Origin: Streptosporangium pseudovulgare
Lineage (GTDB): Bacteria; Actinomycetota; Actinomycetes; Streptosporangiales; Streptosporangiaceae
NCBI RefSeq assembly: GCF_014648055.1
Contig: NZ_BMQJ01000002.1
Span: 310,001-374,000 of the forward strand
DNA length: 64,000 bases
Direction: 5' to 3'
Below, in pieces: positions 34,201 through 41,318 of the stretch (position 1 is its first letter; each line of letters starts with the position of its first letter). The translations under genes were made by a program, and so were the position numbers. The notes below the pieces were generated by a model that searched no databases, was not told the origin of the DNA, and saw only the letters and a program-made list of their open reading frames with translations.

Positions 34201-35975
34201 TACGGCTCGGCGTCCAGCACGCTTCCTCGATACAGAGAGCCGCTGTCGTAGGTGTAGCGGGTGCAGTTGGGAGCGGCGACCGGGGCGCACACCGCCGTCA
34301 ACTTGTCGCCTTCGTAGTGGTAGGTCCAGGTGACGGGAGCGCCGTCGACCGGGTCGCTGGACACGCTCGCCACATGCGCACCGTTCCAGGTGAAGGTCAG
34401 TGACCGGCCACCTGGTGCGGTGACCTTCTCCAGCCTCCCGCCCGTGCCGTACACCAGATCCTGTGACCGGCCGAGGCTGTCGGTGACTTTGGTCAACCTT
34501 CCCTGGCCATCGAACACGTACGTGGTGGACGACTTGTCCATCAGCTTCCAGCCACCGTCGAGCTGGGCAAGGGTGGCGTACATCCCCGGCGGCGGCTGAA
34601 AACTGCCGTCCCCGTTAGCGACGAACCGTATGCGCCGCCCACCGGGGTCGGTGACCAGTACCGTCACCAGTTCTCCGCGCGCCTCCTGGACGAGCTTCAT
34701 GTCCCACCGGCTCGACCAACCCGCGCCGAAGATCCCGTCGACGCGAGCATCCATGCTGTTATAGGAACGCGTCACCGACAACGGCGGTCCGGCGGTGGCG
34801 ACCGACAGGTCAGTGGAGGAGGTGGTGTAGTTGCCGGCCTGTTGGTGGAACTCCTGGCCGTTGACCCCACGCGCGGCCAATTGGAAACCGATCACCGGCT
34901 GGCGCACACCGGTGGTGAAGGAGATCACCGGCGACGTCGTCTTCTTACCGTTGGAGGAGTCGGTGACGGCGACCTTCCACCAGTACTGCTTGCTCCAGGC
35001 GAGTTTGCCGACTGGAACCTTCCAGGTGTCGACGTCGTTACCCAGCACCCCCGAGGAGACGCAACCGGTTCCGGTCATCTGCTCGGTGTCGCAAACGGTG
35101 AATTCGTACTTGAGCGCGTAAGCGCCGGCATTGCTGTGAGCCTCGGCTCTTAGCATAGGAGTGCGCGACTCCACCAGCGCCTCATCGGCTGGAAACAGGT
35201 CGTCGAATGACGGGGGCGGGGGCGGGGGCGGCGTTGATGAGCACACCCCCTGATCGCCCCACACCCAACCGGAGTCACGCTCCGGCGGCGTCGATGACGA
35301 ATGCTGGCTCAGCAGCATCCGCCATACCCGGCCACCGCTGGAGACAAGGTCGCCCTGGTCGTAAAGCATATACTGCACCCACGCCGGATACAGCGAACAA
35401 CCAGGAGTTCCCGGTGGGAGGGTGGACGAGCATGGACCCTGATCGCTCCATCCGAGGTCGATCCCTCCCGGCGGGAAAGAAGTCCTACCCAAGTCACGTA
35501 AGGCCATCCATATGCGACTGTTGTAGGTGACCACGGTTTTATAGGCGTACCACGTGTTCTCCCGCCAGGACGGGTAGTCCGAGCAGTAGGTGCTGGCAAG
35601 GAGCGCGGTTTCTCCAGCCTCTCCGCCGGTGGCCGCATGCCACGAGGCGGCACCATCCTCCTGAACAGCATCTTGTGCATCAAAGCGCTTCTCAGCGGGA
35701 AGCGCTCCCTTGTGCTGCCTGGGGTCTTGCTTAATGGGTTCGGCCTTCGCCGAAGTCTCTGTAGCCGCAGAACCAACCAGCGATGGGAGGCCTTCGGCCG
35801 ATCCGACCGACTGGCGCGGCGGATCGATTGGGTTCTGGGTCACCATTGCCGACCGGACGATGGCAGTCGCAGGCAATGCTGGAAGCAGAAGTAAGCCTGG
35901 CGCTGAAAGCACCAAGAGCATCACCGTCAGACACGCCCTACGGAATGCAGAAGCCCATGACGAACTCCGGCGCAT
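28263..35975 (-). CDS. Giant secreted RHS/YD-repeat protein with a lytic-transglycosylase-like toxin tip
   Basis: The 2570-residue protein has a signal peptide (1-38) and two small carbohydrate-binding-like modules (about 131-182 and 193-245, each Trp-rich and ending WSDQGPC or WGDQGVC). A polyproline linker, a fibronectin-like segment and a LamG-type jelly roll (about 585-805) follow. A very long array of YD/RHS repeats then leads to the RHS core end (YDPFGEVFQR, LGYQGEYTDPDTG, RWYRPGSGTF, DPTGH at 2213-2217). The last 353 residues are encoded by AT-rich DNA. They contain LLYES (Glu2391), GASIGFPQLE (about 2419-2428) and AIAYCGCSG, which resemble motifs I-III of lytic transglycosylases. The ATG at 35975 has GGAGAG upstream. 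It is probably an exported polymorphic toxin. Confidence 0.93.
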   Translation of the reverse strand: MRRSSSWASAFRRACLTVMLLVLSAPGLLLLPALPATAIVRSAMVTQNPIDPPRQSVGSAEGLPSLVGSAATETSAKAEPIKQDPRQHKGALPAEKRFDAQDAVQEDGAASWHAATGGEAGETALLASTYCSDYPSWRENTWYAYKTVVTYNSRIWMALRDLGRTSFPPGGIDLGWSDQGPCSSTLPPGTPGCSLYPAWVQYMLYDQGDLVSSGGRVWRMLLSQHSSSTPPERDSGWVWGDQGVCSSTPPPPPPPSFDDLFPADEALVESRTPMLRAEAHSNAGAYALKYEFTVCDTEQMTGTGCVSSGVLGNDVDTWKVPVGKLAWSKQYWWKVAVTDSSNGKKTTSPVISFTTGVRQPVIGFQLAARGVNGQEFHQQAGNYTTSSTDLSVATAGPPLSVTRSYNSMDARVDGIFGAGWSSRWDMKLVQEARGELVTVLVTDPGGRRIRFVANGDGSFQPPPGMYATLAQLDGGWKLMDKSSTTYVFDGQGRLTKVTDSLGRSQDLVYGTGGRLEKVTAPGGRSLTFTWNGAHVASVSSDPVDGAPVTWTYHYEGDKLTAVCAPVAAPNCTRYTYDSGSLYRGSVLDAEPYGYWRLGEASGASATDLGLGAGNAVYQGAGYAKPGALAGSPDTSVQFSSSAVVNLPALTIPRMGEHASVELWFKTAQSGVLMAAGDRANGSGVAYGPMLYVGTDGKLRGSFEAVAAPMTSVAAVNDDQWHHVALTAAGENQTLYLDGLQIGTLTAQAKLWRPYASVGNGVVQGSVSPSVPAPTATQAFPFRGLIDEVAVYGKPLTTAEVALHYAARTEAPHKLTKITLASGRVWAVNAFDAGTERITTHTDQNGGAWKIGTPEYAPATGKSTVTVTDPNNNPLKYVYDAWRGYRVVSETDQLGKTTKYEYDTGGFPSKVTDRNGNVTITVHNERGNLIGRNRCRDAQTCFWEWFGYELYADKPFDPRNDRLNSHLDARSANFMDGTYANRWWYDDKGQMIIETWPQSVGGPWWGISYEYTSGGESAVGGGTAPAGLVKLRHDPRGKETTYRYTSAGDLAEQTSPSGLVTKFTYDAVGRVLTRTEVSEAHPTGATTTFTYDGLGRMLTQTGPGVKNEVTNVTHTAKVTYTYDADGNKLTETLSDLTGGDPERVTTYTYDASGRVETVTDPEGSVVRTAWDTTGARVSTTDQLGVVRTFGYTKRGEPATTTLKNWTGSPVSPQPAKDVVLESRSYDPGGRLAAQVDAMGRKTSYTYFADNLLSQVIADDVKLNGSTTTTTDVVLEDNTYDPAGNLTKQVKGGGKATTEYVYDAASRLTSTTFDPATLKRKTALEYDAANNVTKRTLTGADGTRTESTLYAYNALNQVTRQTVENGDDDLISTSTYDDRGLLVTATDPRGNASGATAADFTTEMRYDIAGQLVEKISPRVKVEKTGSAADGRPTEKYGYDTAGLPTQTVDAEGRKLTSTFDKAGRLVSAASPPYTPPGGEAVTPKVGIEYDAAGRKTKVTDERGYVTSTEYDALGNPVRVTDPGPSGPGGQWVTQFDLLGEPLATIDPTGARDEATYDDLGRKITETRIERRPTTAAYTTTLSYDTAGNLTKSVAPDNKVTGYEVNAAGEVTASTDPNLNKSTVAYDLAGRTVKVTDPLKNATEAVYDLAGRQTGAKDLDENGKVVRTLGFGHDAAGNPTSSISGEGHVTRRTFDALGRMTSLVEPVSADKSITTTFGYDAAGARTRLTDGRGNATWTTYNTLGLAESVVEPATTAHPNAADRTWTTLYDAAGNAVTTLQPGGVRIDRVFDHLGQVTKQTGAGAGADTPERNLTYDAAGRLTAIGDYTLEYNDRSLLTKVSKATVQVAAYAYDGLGNTTQRVDTAGTSTYTYDDASRLKTATDPVTGRTWTYGYDDADRLTSQTSANPVNTQSYTYDAVDRLTSHTLKNSGGTQLSKIVYDWDKDDNLITKTTSGTAGAGVNTYGYDHSGRLTSWTAPDGKATAYEWDDAGNRIKAGDKTFVYDERNRLLSGGGTEYTYTARGTVTTETTGGVTKNLVFDAFDQMVSDGDAAYGYDALGRMTSRTKGAAQQRFVYSGLSNDIATVTDGAGALQAKYGRDLAGGLLSLQEGGGPALGTMTDLHGDLVGTFSGTALVDSTAYDPFGEVFQRSGTQRTLGYQGEYTDPDTGKVNMHARWYRPGSGTFASRDTATLEPNPSVQANRYTYANAGPLTNGDPTGHSSECYASCVVNTGGDDGYVCSGGICYETFVRQQWWSEYTSSPGYDYESRPLLSDEEAKRLGVMPNGREMDQPNFWDANRESQDKYMKVWSPAASGSQLAVSWALVGGLNEFDPENVKIASGGAVYYQSSQLKRTVRFKNYDAYKHLLPYWKVIDKAAFNHHIDRSIFTAVLLYESTQDEVREGIEGAVKSYLWNLVQNKGEGASIGFPQLEIYKARQMLIKYYPKEGWDKKSSFAIARLLYEDVPRSIHLAAAWMAHLKKEIRIMGTDGFERNINDMEAAIAYCGCSGVTVDLKNPTKLIYDKFRIWMEGGPLGGSEKNKEVAKRRREWIDGFVRLGVIDEFWQCAYAGKSCG

Positions 35976-36405
35976 ACGCCGTCACTCTCCGAACAGTCCG
36001 CGCGACGGCGAAAGCCATCGCGTTTCTCCACCCCGCACGGTGACCACGCGGATGCGGGCCGACGGTTCGGAGGACAGCAGTCAGCAAACGATCAGAAGGT
36101 ACACATGGAACGATCCGCTCCACAAGATCTACATAAGGAGCGGATAAGAAAAACAACGAAATAGAAAGCAGGAACGAAGGATTGTCACATGGATGATCAC
36201 ACAGAGTAAGAAATCCAGTGAACAGGGGGTCCTTAGGACGCGTTAAGGGATGACACTTTCAGCCCCGAGTGTCTTGGGATCGTACGACCACCTCCGGCCG
36301 ACGGCGACGGTGACGGCGTCACACCGGTACCCACAACGCCGTACGGCAGGCCCACGCGGTGCCGTACGGCAGCCCGCGCGAACGGGTCACGTGCCGGAAC
36401 GGGAA
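35976..36405. other. Upstream region of the RHS gene, no gene supported
   Basis: This 430-base stretch holds no convincing gene. From about 36080 to 36260 it is AT-rich and must contain the leftward RHS promoter. The part nearest the ROK gene has two copies of GCCGTACGGCAG and related palindromes that could be terminators for the ROK operon. Confidence 0.45.
36113..36145 (-). promoter_or_regulatory. Inverted repeat upstream of the RHS gene
   Basis: ATCCGCTCC (36113-36121) and GGAGCGGAT (36137-36145) are perfect inverted copies 15 bases apart, about 140 bases upstream of the RHS start. A TTGTTT followed by TATGTA-like sequence on the minus strand lies across it. It could be an operator or a leader hairpin of the toxin gene. 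Confidence 0.45.
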
Positions 36406-37782
36406 TCAGGAGCCCGCGCGGGCCAGGGCTTCCAGGGGGTCGGCGAGGACCGGGGCGAAGGCGAGTTCGGCCGCGCCCATCAGGGTCGCGTCGTCGCCGA
36501 GGGCGGAGGTGCGCAGGCGCAGGCCCTCGCGTGAGGCGGAGAGGGCGTCGACGGCGAGGCGGCTGCGGACCTGGGCGGCGGAGCCGAGGTAGACCTCGCG
36601 GAGCATGCCGCCGAAGATGACCATCTCGGGGTTGAAGACGTTGACGAGGTTGGCGACGCCCAGGCCGAGCCAGTCGCCGACCCGGCTGAGGGCCGCCTGG
36701 GCGACGATGTCGCCCCGGTCGGCGGCGTCGACCACGGCCCGTACGGCGTCGCGGCCGATCAGGCGCTCACGACGACCGTCGGCCCCCGATCGGGGCGTCT
36801 CGTGTCCGTCGGCCCCCGATCCGGCCGCGATGGAGACGGCCCCCGGTCCGGCCGCTACAGGGACGGCGCCCGGTCCGGTCGCGACGGATACGGCGCCCGG
36901 CACCCGGCCCGCCGCCTCCAGCAGCGTCCGCTCCCCCACCTCCGCCTCCAGGCAGCCCAGGGAGCCGCACCCGCACAGGCGCCCCTTGGGGTTGACGACC
37001 ATGTGCCCGATCTCGCCGCCGAAGCCGGCGTGGCCGCCGAGGAGCTGGCCGTTGACGATGATGCCGCCGCCGACGCCGACGTCGCCGTGCAGGTAGATCA
37101 GGTCACGGCAGCCGACGCCGACGCCGCGGGAGTGCTCGGCGAGGGCGGCGAGGTTGGCGTCGTTGCCGACCTTGACCGGCATGCCGAACGCGAGCCGGCG
37201 GGTCATCTCCTCGGCGAACGGCACGTCCTCGGCCGGGCCCATGTTGGGCCCGAACCGCACGACGCCGTTCCCGCGGTTCACGCCGCCGGAGAAGGCCGCG
37301 GCGGCGCCGACGCACACGGTGTCGGGGCGGGTCTTGCGGCGCATCTGCCGGGCGAAGCCGGCGAGCGGCCCGACGATCTCCTCCAGGGAGAAGGGGCCGC
37401 GACGCCGTACGGTCTCGCGGCGGTCGAGGATGGCGCCGCCCAGGCCGACGCGGGCTGCGACCAGCCGGTCGACGCCCACGTCGAAGGCGAACACGTAGAC
37501 CCGCGCCGACTCCGGCCGCACCACCAGGGAGGGGCGGCCCGCCCGGCCGGTCTCCCTGGGCAGTTCCTCGCGGACCAGGCCGGCGGCGGTCAGGTCGGCG
37601 GTGAGAGCCATGATGGTGCTGCGGTTGAGGCCCATCCGGCTGGTGAGCTCCGCACGCGAGGTCGGGCCTCCGAGGTGGACGTGCCGGAGGAGGGCGCCGA
37701 GGTTGTGGCGCCGGATCTCCTCCTGGGAGGGGCCAGCCCGCATCGCGTGGGTTTCCTTCGGGGGATCGGGGTCGCTGCTCAC
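36406..37782 (-). CDS. ROK-family transcriptional regulator
   Basis: ROK regulators (NagC/XylR type) couple a winged helix to a sugar-kinase-like sensor. Here the HTH is at about residues 18-65 (LGALLRHVHLGGPTSRAELTSRMGLNRSTIMALTADL). The sensor has VFAFDVGVDRLVAARV, VGNDANLAALAEHSRGVG, and the zinc motif GHMVVNPKGRLCGCGSLGCLEAEVG. A low-complexity insert follows at about 285-330, made of repeated GPGAVPVAA and GADGHE units and found nowhere else in the family to my knowledge. The GTG start overlaps the permease stop (GTGA). MRAGPSQEE (37743) is an alternative start with GAAGGA upstream. It probably controls the transporter operon it ends. Confidence 0.92.
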   Translation of the reverse strand: MSSDPDPPKETHAMRAGPSQEEIRRHNLGALLRHVHLGGPTSRAELTSRMGLNRSTIMALTADLTAAGLVREELPRETGRAGRPSLVVRPESARVYVFAFDVGVDRLVAARVGLGGAILDRRETVRRRGPFSLEEIVGPLAGFARQMRRKTRPDTVCVGAAAAFSGGVNRGNGVVRFGPNMGPAEDVPFAEEMTRRLAFGMPVKVGNDANLAALAEHSRGVGVGCRDLIYLHGDVGVGGGIIVNGQLLGGHAGFGGEIGHMVVNPKGRLCGCGSLGCLEAEVGERTLLEAAGRVPGAVSVATGPGAVPVAAGPGAVSIAAGSGADGHETPRSGADGRRERLIGRDAVRAVVDAADRGDIVAQAALSRVGDWLGLGVANLVNVFNPEMVIFGGMLREVYLGSAAQVRSRLAVDALSASREGLRLRTSALGDDATLMGAAELAFAPVLADPLEALARAGS

Positions 37783-39026
37783 CTTAGACCAGTGGCGGCG
37801 GCCCTCTTGCGTGACAGGGCGTCGACCCCGGCGGCCAGCAGCAGGACCGCACCGGTGACGACGTACTTGACGCCGGAGCTGTAGCCCATCAGGCCCATGC
37901 CGTTCTCGATGACGGCCACCACGGTGCCGCCGAGAATGGCGTCCAGCACGCGGCCCTTGCCGCCGAAGAGGCTGGTGCCGCCGATCACGGCCGCGCCGAC
38001 CGCGTACAGCAGCACGTTGCTGCCGCCGGTGTTGGGGTCGACGGAGCTGGCGCGGGAGGCGGCGATGATGCCGCCGACGGCGGCCATGCCGGAGCAGATG
38101 ACGAACGCGCTGATCTTCATCCGGTCGACGTTGATGCCGGCCCGGCGCGCGGCCTCGGCGTTGCCGCCGACCGCGTACAGGTGGCGGCCGTACGCGGTGC
38201 GGCGCAGGACGAACGTCCCCAGCACCAGCAGGAGCACGATGATCGGCACGACGATCGGCACACCGGTCAGCGACACGACCGCGGGGTTGCGGCTGCGTTC
38301 CAGGTTGAGGATGTAGACGGCGACGCCGCCGAGCACGGCGAGGGCGCCCACCCGGGCGGCGATCAGCGCGATCGGGTCGGCGACCAGTCCGCGGGAGGCC
38401 CGCTTGCGCGCCCGGAGGAGCTGGAGCGCGGCGTAGCCGACGACGCCGAGGGCCAGCAGCGCCCAGCCCAGCACGGGCGGGAGGTACTTGTTGGCGATGG
38501 CGACGATCGTCTGGTCGCGGATGGAGATGTTGGTGCCGCCCTTGACCAGCAGCAGGACGAGTCCCTGGAAGCCGAGGAAGGCGGCGAGGGTGACGACGAA
38601 GGACGGGATGCCGAGTTTGGCGACGACCGTGCCGAGGGCGGCTCCGATCACCACGCCGGTGAGGATGGCCGCGGCGACCGCGACGTACCAGGGCAGGCCC
38701 TGCTCGGTGAGGAGGATCGCGAGGACAGAGGCGCAGACGCCGCTGGCGAAGCCCGCCGACAGGTCGATCTCACCGAGCAGCAGGACGAAGACGAGGCCCA
38801 TGGCGATGACGGTGATCGCGGCGCCCTGGGTGAGGAGGTTGGCGAAGTTGCCCGGGGTGAGGAAGGAGGGCCGCAGGATCGAGAAGACCGTGCACAGCAC
38901 GACCAGGCCGAACACTGCGGGAAGCGCGCCCATGTCGCCGCCGCGCACCCGCTCGGCGTAGCCGCGGACGCTGCCGCTGATGGTGGGGGCCTCGGTCGCG
39001 CGCGGCGAGGCGATCGTGTCGGTCAT
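37779..39026 (-). CDS. Sugar ABC transporter permease (XylH type)
   Basis: The 415-residue integral membrane protein has about 10-12 spans and the ribose/xylose permease signatures VIAMGLVFVLLLGEIDLSAGFASG, GIPSFVVTLAAFLGFQGL, RTAYGRHLYAVGGNAEAARRAGI and VGGTSLFGGKG-type loops (IGGTSLFGGKGRVLDAILGG). It forms the channel for the binding protein at 40004-41125. The ATG overlaps the ATPase stop in an ATGA arrangement, and its own stop overlaps the ROK gene start. Confidence 0.94.
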   Translation of the reverse strand: MTDTIASPRATEAPTISGSVRGYAERVRGGDMGALPAVFGLVVLCTVFSILRPSFLTPGNFANLLTQGAAITVIAMGLVFVLLLGEIDLSAGFASGVCASVLAILLTEQGLPWYVAVAAAILTGVVIGAALGTVVAKLGIPSFVVTLAAFLGFQGLVLLLVKGGTNISIRDQTIVAIANKYLPPVLGWALLALGVVGYAALQLLRARKRASRGLVADPIALIAARVGALAVLGGVAVYILNLERSRNPAVVSLTGVPIVVPIIVLLLVLGTFVLRRTAYGRHLYAVGGNAEAARRAGINVDRMKISAFVICSGMAAVGGIIAASRASSVDPNTGGSNVLLYAVGAAVIGGTSLFGGKGRVLDAILGGTVVAVIENGMGLMGYSSGVKYVVTGAVLLLAAGVDALSRKRAAATGLR

Positions 39027-39787
39027 GCGCTGACTCCGTTGGTGAGGCCGAGGTCGCCGCTCCGGCCGGAGGTGATCAGTTCGACGACCTGCGCGTGGGT
39101 GACGTCGGACGTCCTGACCTGCGCGGCCATCCGGCCGAGGTAGAGGGCGGCGATCCGGTCGGACACGGCGAACACGTCGTTCATGTTGTGCGAGATGAGC
39201 ACGACGGCCAGTCCCTGGTCGGCCAGGCGGCGGACCAGTTCGAGGACCTGCGCGGTCTGGGCGACGCCGAGCGCGGCGGTCGGCTCGTCGAGGATGACGA
39301 CCTTGCTGTTCCAGAGCACGGCCTTGGCGATGGCCACGGTCTGGCGCTGGCCGCCGGAGAGGCTGGAGACGTGCTGGCGGATGGACTTGACGGTTCTGAC
39401 CGACAGGCTCTCCAGGGTCCTGGCGGCCATCTCCTCCATGGTGTCCTCGTCGAGGACGATGCCGCGCCGGTGCTCGCGGCCGAGGAACATGTTCTGGACG
39501 ATGTCGAGGTTGTCGCAGAGCGCGAGGTCCTGGTAGACGATCTCGATGCCGAGCTCGGCGGCGTCGCGGGGGCTGTTGATCTGGACGGTCTTGCCGTCGA
39601 AGAAGTACTCGCCGGAGTCGACGGCGTGGATGCCGCCGATGCACTTGACGAGGGTGGACTTGCCGGCGCCGTTGTCGCCGACCAGCGCGGTGACCTCTCC
39701 GGGGTGGACGGAGAAGTCGACGTCATGCAGGACCTGGACGGGGCCGAAGCTCTTGTCGATCCCGCGGAGTTCCAGTACGGGGGTCAT
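39023..39787 (-). CDS. Sugar ABC transporter ATP-binding protein, single-domain
   Basis: The roughly 254-residue ATPase has Walker A (GDNGAGKST), the signature LSGGQRQTVAIAKA, Walker B (VVILDEPTAALG) and the switch histidine in LISHNM. Most sugar ATPases of this class (XylG/RbsA) are double; this one has one domain and would work as a homodimer, as in some actinomycete xylose-type systems. The start was placed at MTPVLELR, directly before the ABC domain. It is preceded by a hairpin that separates it from the binding-protein gene. Confidence 0.93.
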   Translation of the reverse strand: MTPVLELRGIDKSFGPVQVLHDVDFSVHPGEVTALVGDNGAGKSTLVKCIGGIHAVDSGEYFFDGKTVQINSPRDAAELGIEIVYQDLALCDNLDIVQNMFLGREHRRGIVLDEDTMEEMAARTLESLSVRTVKSIRQHVSSLSGGQRQTVAIAKAVLWNSKVVILDEPTAALGVAQTAQVLELVRRLADQGLAVVLISHNMNDVFAVSDRIAALYLGRMAAQVRTSDVTHAQVVELITSGRSGDLGLTNGVSA

Positions 39788-39954
39788 GGGGGTTTTTCTC
39801 CCTGTGCTCGTTGCGCGCGGCCCTTTCGAGGCCCGGCCGTTCACCGCCGGGCTGTTCGCGGTCCGGCTTTCACCGCCGGGCCGTTCGCCGTTCGGCTTTC
39901 ACCGCCGGGCCGGCGCCCGCCTGGCCGAGGGGTACGGCGGAGCCGCGCCCGGGC

Positions 39955-39994
39955 GGGGTGCGCCCGCCTCCCGTGAGGCGGGCGGGCGCACCCC
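39955..39994 (-). terminator. Partial terminator between binding-protein and ATPase genes
   Basis: GGGGTGCGCCCGCC (39955-39968) pairs perfectly with 39981-39994. It lies 10 bases after the binding-protein stop and within the operon. It would stop most transcripts there or protect the upstream message, giving more binding protein than ATPase and permease, a common pattern for ABC importers. Repeats of a CCGGGCNGTTCGC and CGGCTTTCACCG type fill the next 100 bases. Confidence 0.65.
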
Positions 39995-40003
39995 GGCGCA
40001 TCG

Positions 40004-41125
40004 TTACTGGATTCCGGCCTCGGTGCACTTGTCGGCGAAGTCGCCGGTGCACAGCTCGTCCTTGGTCACGTAGCCGTCCGCCACGACGTCCTTGACGTTG
40101 TCGAAGTAGATGGCCTGCGGGTCCAGCAGGACGGCCGGGACGTCCGCGCCGCTCTCGGTGTCCTTGACGCTGCCGGTCGCGGCCGGCTTCTCGCCCTTGG
40201 CGAGGGCGATGGCGAGCTGGGAGGCGGCGTCGGCCTCCTTCTTGATGGCCTTGTAGACCGTCATGCACTGGTCACCGGCGAGGATGTTCTGCAGGCCCTG
40301 CACGGTGGCGTCCTGACCGGTGACCGGGACCTTGCCGTTGAGGTTGTTCTTCTTCAGCACGGTGATGGCGGCGTTGCCGAGGCCGTCGTTGGCGGCGAGC
40401 ACGCCGGCGATCTTCGGCTGCTCGGTCAGCATCTGCTCGAAGATCGTGCCGGCCTGGGTGTTGTCCCAGTCGGGCACCGACTGGTCGGGGCCCTTCTTGT
40501 AGTCGCCGGAGTCGTACTTCGGCTTGAGCACGCCGTCGTAGCCGTTCTTGAAGAGCGTGGCGTTGTTGTCGGTGGGCGAGCCGTTGAGCTCGGCGACGAT
40601 CGGCTTGTCGGCCTTCTTCTCGGTGAGGCACTTGACGAGGCCCTCACCCTGCAGCGTGCCGACCTTGGTGTTGTCGAAGCTGACGTAGTAGGCGGCGCCG
40701 CCGCCCAGGGTGAGGCGGTCGTAGTCGATGGTGGCCACGCCCTGGGACTTGGCCTTGTCCAGCACGGCCTTGCCGGTGCCGCTGTCGAGGTTGACGATCA
40801 TCAGCACGGTCGCGCCGTTGGTGATCATCTGGTCGGCGATGGTCTGGAACTGGGTCTTGTCGCCCTGGGCGTTCTGGATGTCGTAGGCGACGCCCGCGGC
40901 CTTGAAGGCCTCTTCCAGATACTTGCGGTCTGCCGTCTCCCACCGGGCGGAGGACTTGCTGTCGGGCAGGATGACGCCGACCTTGCCGGCGGTCTTGGCT
41001 CCGGCGTCCGCGGAGGAGGCGGCGCCGTCCGGGGCGGCGGTGGTGGCGCCGTCGTCTCCGCAGGCGGCGAGGCCGAAGGTCAGGAGCGCGGCGGCGGCGG
41101 TCAGGCTGAGGATCCCCTTGCGCAT
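40004..41125 (-). CDS. Sugar-binding lipoprotein of an ABC importer (XylF type)
   Basis: The 373-residue protein is a lipoprotein (LAAC at about residues 19-22) with a type I periplasmic-binding-protein fold. Marks are VGVILPDSKSSARWETADRKYLEEAF, NAQGDKTQFQTIADQMI, TIDYDRLT, and GVLAANDGLGNAAITVLKK, all close to the xylose-binding XylF group. It captures sugar outside the cell and delivers it to the permease. It heads a four-gene operon with ATPase, permease and ROK regulator. Xylose is the best guess for substrate. Confidence 0.93.
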   Translation of the reverse strand: MRKGILSLTAAAALLTFGLAACGDDGATTAAPDGAASSADAGAKTAGKVGVILPDSKSSARWETADRKYLEEAFKAAGVAYDIQNAQGDKTQFQTIADQMITNGATVLMIVNLDSGTGKAVLDKAKSQGVATIDYDRLTLGGGAAYYVSFDNTKVGTLQGEGLVKCLTEKKADKPIVAELNGSPTDNNATLFKNGYDGVLKPKYDSGDYKKGPDQSVPDWDNTQAGTIFEQMLTEQPKIAGVLAANDGLGNAAITVLKKNNLNGKVPVTGQDATVQGLQNILAGDQCMTVYKAIKKEADAASQLAIALAKGEKPAATGSVKDTESGADVPAVLLDPQAIYFDNVKDVVADGYVTKDELCTGDFADKCTEAGIQ

Positions 41126-41318
41126 CGTGCACGGGTCCTTTCGTCATGGGGACGGGGGGTAGGGGTACGGCATGCCGGATCAGCGGGTACGGCCGGCCGG
41201 GGTCGGCCTGCCATCCCGTTGAATGTTGTTTGCCGCAACGTATTCCGCCGTTGGCCAGAGCACCAGACCTTTCGTCGGTAAAGTTTGTTGTCTCCGGTAA
41301 CAATCCAGAAACGCGCAC
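41126..41318 (-). promoter_or_regulatory. Promoter region of the sugar ABC operon with dyad sites
   Basis: TTGTT (41285-41289) and AACAA (41299-41303) form a dyad with a 9-nt centre. GTTGTTTGCCGCAAC, another small dyad, lies closer to the gene. ROK repressors often bind AT-flanked dyads of this kind, so these are candidate operators for the ROK protein of the operon. The assignment is inference. Confidence 0.4.
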
